Assembly: GCF_020179605.1 (NCBI RefSeq)
Contig: NZ_JAINZO010000001.1
Location: 1,586,799-1,650,798 of the forward strand
Direction: 5' to 3'
Length of the DNA stretch: 64,000 bases
DNA from: Geomonas agri
GTDB lineage: Bacteria; Desulfobacterota; Desulfuromonadia; Geobacterales; Geobacteraceae
Shown here in pieces: positions 62,006 to 64,000 of the stretch. Below the pieces are notes generated by a model that was given only the letters and a program-made list of their open reading frames with translations, did not search any database and was not told where the DNA came from. Both the position numbers and the translations under genes were made by a program. The stretch's first letter is position 1. Every line of letters begins with the position of its first letter.

Positions 62006-62038
62006 AAAAAAAGGGCCCGCAGCAACGGGGCCCTTTTT
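62006..62038. terminator. Bidirectional rho-independent terminator
   Basis: The stem AAGGGCCC / GGGCCCTT (62011-62018, 62028-62035) has TTTTT on its 3' side on the plus strand and a seven-A run (62006-62012) giving seven T on the minus strand. It serves the convergent parvulin and ferritin genes. Confidence 0.87.
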
Positions 62039-62096
62039 CTTTTCAAAATTCACCAGCTCAGCAGTGCCGCATCCAAGAAGCGTCGACGCGAAGCAC

Positions 62097-62138
62097 CACG
62101 TCCCCCCCTTTTGCGAAGGGGGGACAGGGGCGATTTGG
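62097..62138 (+). repeat. Dispersed GC-rich hairpin repeat, copy E
   Basis: Begins CACGTCCCCCCCTTTTGCGA and continues AGGGGGGACAGGGGCGATTT. It lies 17 bases downstream of the ferritin stop codon. The stem pairs CCCCCCCTT with AAGGGGGG. Confidence 0.75.
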
Positions 62139-62154
62139 CTCCCGGAAGCCTCCC

Positions 62155-62670
62155 TTACGCCGCCGTAGTCGGCGGCGGCACAAACACCCTAGCCGCCAGC
62201 TCTGTGTCAAGCATCAATAGCCCCTGCCCATTATCCCCGATCAGCTTCAGCTTACCGATGATATCCCTGTCGTTCTCCTCCTCCTCGATCTGCTCGGTGA
62301 CGAACCACTGCAGGAAGATGTTGGTGGCGTGATCCTTTTCGGACAGGGCAAGGTCGGTGAGTCCGTTGATGGACGCAGTGATGGTAAGCTCGTGCTTCAG
62401 GGTCTGTTCGAACATGTCCAGGAGGTTCTTGAACTCGGCCGGCGGGGCGTCGATCGCCTGCAGCTTCACGTGCTCGCCGCGGCTGTTGATGTAGTTGTAG
62501 AATTTCATGGCGTGAACCATTTCTTCCTGGTACTGGACCATGAACCAGTTGGCACTCCCTTTGAGTCCGATGGAAGCGGCATAAGAAGACATGGATAGAT
62601 AGAGGTAGGCAGAGTAAAGCTCATTATTCAGTTGGTTGTTGAGAGCGACGCACAGCTTTTGGGTCAGCAT
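62155..62670 (-). CDS. ftnA: Ferritin
   Basis: A 171-residue non-heme ferritin. The four-helix bundle shows the ferroxidase ligands in NNELYSAYLYLSMS (Glu), QEEMVHAMKFYNYI (Glu, His) and WFVTEQIEEEENDRDI (Glu/Gln). It oxidises Fe(II) and stores the mineral in a 24-subunit shell, limiting iron toxicity in an organism exposed to much ferrous iron. The frame extends ten residues further upstream, but GGAGGAAAACCTG lies directly before the chosen ATG. The C-terminal tail VFVPPPTTAA is short and variable. Monocistronic by position. Confidence 0.94.
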   Translation of the reverse strand: MLTQKLCVALNNQLNNELYSAYLYLSMSSYAASIGLKGSANWFMVQYQEEMVHAMKFYNYINSRGEHVKLQAIDAPPAEFKNLLDMFEQTLKHELTITASINGLTDLALSEKDHATNIFLQWFVTEQIEEEENDRDIIGKLKLIGDNGQGLLMLDTELAARVFVPPPTTAA

Positions 62671-62793
62671 CAGGTTTTCCTCCTTGAAATCAAATAGCAC
62701 GTTCTCGAATTATCTTCTCAGTGTCGTTCACGTACTATGTTACCTGAGGCTGAGCCGTTGGCAAGCAGGGTATACGCTAGGCAGGTAGTGTGG

Positions 62794-63609
62794 TCAGACC
62801 CGTGATTCCACCGGCCGACTGTTCCAGCCATCCAGGTAGCGTTTATACCCCTTCCGGGCTGGCGTCCTCAGGTACACGAACAAGGTGGCAAACTCCGCCA
62901 TCGCCTTCAGGTAATCCGTCATGGAAACCTTGGAACCTTTGACGTCATACCATTCCTCGAGGGGGTATTCGACCCAATTGGCGCACACTTCGAGGCTAGG
63001 GGCTTCAAGCACCAGGGGAAACCTGGCCAGGACCTCGACATCGAAGGTCCATCTCACCTTGAAGGGACTGGAGAAGACAATTTTCAACGCCGTGGAATTG
63101 CGGAAGATCTTGGCGCCGCACTGGGTGTCGTAGACATTCATGCCGAGAAGCAGCGAGGCGAAAGTCGCAAAAATCCTGCCCAGGTAATGTCGCAGAGGTC
63201 TGCGCTTGATCCTCCTGCCCAGCAGTCGAACACGCGCTCCCAGCACGGCATCGACATGGCGCTTCTCCAGCACCTCGCGGAACTCGGTGATGACCTCCAG
63301 GGGGGTGGCCAGGTCCGCGTCCCAATACCCGATGTAGTCAAACGGTCCCTCGCTCGCCTCCAGGATACCGCGTCGGACCGCCTCCGCCTTGCCGCAGTTT
63401 ACCTCGAGGTCGAGCACGTCGACCTGGGCCGGGTTCTTGTCCCTGATGGAGGTGAGAATCCTGAGCGTATCGTCTCTGCTGCCGTCGTTAACGAAGAGAA
63501 AGGACAAGGAGGGATCGCTGCGCAAGGCGGCGAGGAACGAGTGCGGTTGCAGGCGCTGCGATTCGTTGTAACAGGGGACTACTATCCGTGTTTGTCGCAC
63601 AGCACCCAT
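62794..63609 (-). CDS. Dolichyl-phosphate-glucose/mannose synthase-like glycosyltransferase (GT2)
   Basis: A 271-residue GT2 enzyme. RIVVPCYNESQRL starts the GT-A fold, FLFVNDGSRDDTLRIL is the next strand, YWDADLATPLEVI carries the metal-binding DxD, and MNVYDTQCGAKIFRN and RWTFDVEVLARF are signatures of polyprenyl-phosphate hexosyltransferases. It probably loads a sugar onto undecaprenyl phosphate for modification of a surface glycan or lipid. No membrane helix is present in the C-terminus, so an auxiliary flippase would be needed. The ATG overlaps the methyltransferase stop region by 28 bases; a GTG 9 bases later is an alternative. Confidence 0.85.
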   Translation of the reverse strand: MGAVRQTRIVVPCYNESQRLQPHSFLAALRSDPSLSFLFVNDGSRDDTLRILTSIRDKNPAQVDVLDLEVNCGKAEAVRRGILEASEGPFDYIGYWDADLATPLEVITEFREVLEKRHVDAVLGARVRLLGRRIKRRPLRHYLGRIFATFASLLLGMNVYDTQCGAKIFRNSTALKIVFSSPFKVRWTFDVEVLARFPLVLEAPSLEVCANWVEYPLEEWYDVKGSKVSMTDYLKAMAEFATLFVYLRTPARKGYKRYLDGWNSRPVESRV

Positions 63610-64000
63610 CCTGTCAGGCCCGGTATCTTGATACCCAACCGGCCTGCGGCAAGGAGAATCTTGTTGTCCAGCTTGAGAGCCAAGTGGATCAGGGAGGTAA
63701 GCAAAGGCCCTTTGCGCCAATGCCCCACCCCTTCTGAAGAGTCGGCGGATTTGAGCACCTTGAACAGCACCAGCTTTGGCAGCAGCAACGAGAAGAAGAG
63801 GTAACCGCAGCGGCGGGATGTCAGCCCGGCCTCCTCGACCACCCGCAGTAACTGTGGCAGGCTATAGCGCCGGTAGTGCCCCAGGAAGTAATCGTGCCCG
63901 CTAAAGATGGCCTGAAACGCCGGTACCGTGATCAGGACCAGCCCTTTGCCCGCCACGTGGCGCTCGACGATGCCGGCAAGAAAGGAGTGATCAGTTTGGA
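63582..64000 (-). CDS. SAM-dependent methyltransferase, C-terminal part
   Basis: The reading frame enters from the right edge (QTDHSFLAGIVERHVAGKGL) and continues without interruption to its stop. LVLITVPAFQAIFSGHDYFL and GHYRRYSLPQLLRVVEEAGL are typical of the C-terminal half of class I methyltransferases in glycan clusters (SAM-binding Rossmann part missing, off the window). FLLPKLVLFK is a short hydrophobic stretch. The 3' end overlaps the GT2 start. It probably methylates a sugar or lipid-linked glycan intermediate; exact acceptor unknown. Confidence 0.75.
   Translation of the reverse strand, partial: QTDHSFLAGIVERHVAGKGLVLITVPAFQAIFSGHDYFLGHYRRYSLPQLLRVVEEAGLTSRRCGYLFFSLLLPKLVLFKVLKSADSSEGVGHWRKGPLLTSLIHLALKLDNKILLAAGRLGIKIPGLTGWVLCDKHG

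Overview
The window looks like a chromosomal segment from a Geobacter-type deltaproteobacterium (Desulfuromonadales; Geobacter, Geomonas or Citrifermentans). This is inferred from the high GC content, the dense multi-domain signalling proteins, a CxxCH cytochrome, a strict-anaerobe glycyl radical enzyme, and the gene neighbourhoods (mreB with heptose genes; ptsP with peptidyl-prolyl isomerases). I saw no tRNA, rRNA, CRISPR array, transposase, integrase or phage gene. Both edges cut a gene.

Layout. 1-2.9 kb: surface-sugar genes (rfbC, rfbA), a PhnA-like zinc-ribbon protein and sfsA. 3-15.3 kb: a small unknown protein, an RsbW-like kinase, two large and different SNF2-family ATPases, and between them nudC and the agmatine-to-putrescine pair aguA-aguB. 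15.4-20.2 kb: a CHASE3-GAF-GGDEF diguanylate cyclase, a monoheme cytochrome, an MFS and an EamA transporter. 20.2-24.1 kb (minus strand): a PfkB kinase, an Rrf2 regulator paired with an unusual DASS anion transporter, and an unrecognised protein. 24.5-31.9 kb (plus strand): a VOC protein, a predicted DACNV-type diadenylate cyclase, a DUF4139 protein, a 1000-residue metallopeptidase/propeller/outer-membrane-barrel fusion, and a short-chain dehydrogenase.

32-40.1 kb (minus strand) is a tightly coupled signalling operon: cheR, a lone substrate-binding lipoprotein, a Cache-type hybrid kinase with four receivers, and a receiver-PAS-kinase-receiver protein. 40.5-45.2 kb (minus strand) is an anaerobic module: slyX, a ferredoxin-tailed aldo/keto reductase, a glycyl radical activase, a HypD-like 4-hydroxyproline dehydratase and a DUF1653 protein. 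46-52.5 kb (minus strand) starts with mreB and continues with a GT2 glycosyltransferase, gmhA, gmhB, a 736-residue unknown protein and a TauE/SafE permease. 52.7-64 kb holds a PpiD-like protein, purC, two YtxH proteins, an FAD oxidoreductase, a TPR protein, ptsP, a PrsA-like parvulin, ferritin, and the end of a glycan cluster (GT2 and a SAM methyltransferase).

Non-coding structure includes several clear rho-independent terminators, sigma70-like promoters ahead of mreB, the VOC gene and the parvulin gene, and a family of about 40-bp GC-rich hairpin repeats present in five intergenic copies. The items most worth a second look are the peptidase-propeller-barrel fusion with its DUF4139 neighbour, the CheR/orphan-SBP/four-receiver kinase operon, the DACNV cyclase, and the HypD module with its ferredoxin-tailed reductase. 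No single locus can be declared a new system from sequence alone.
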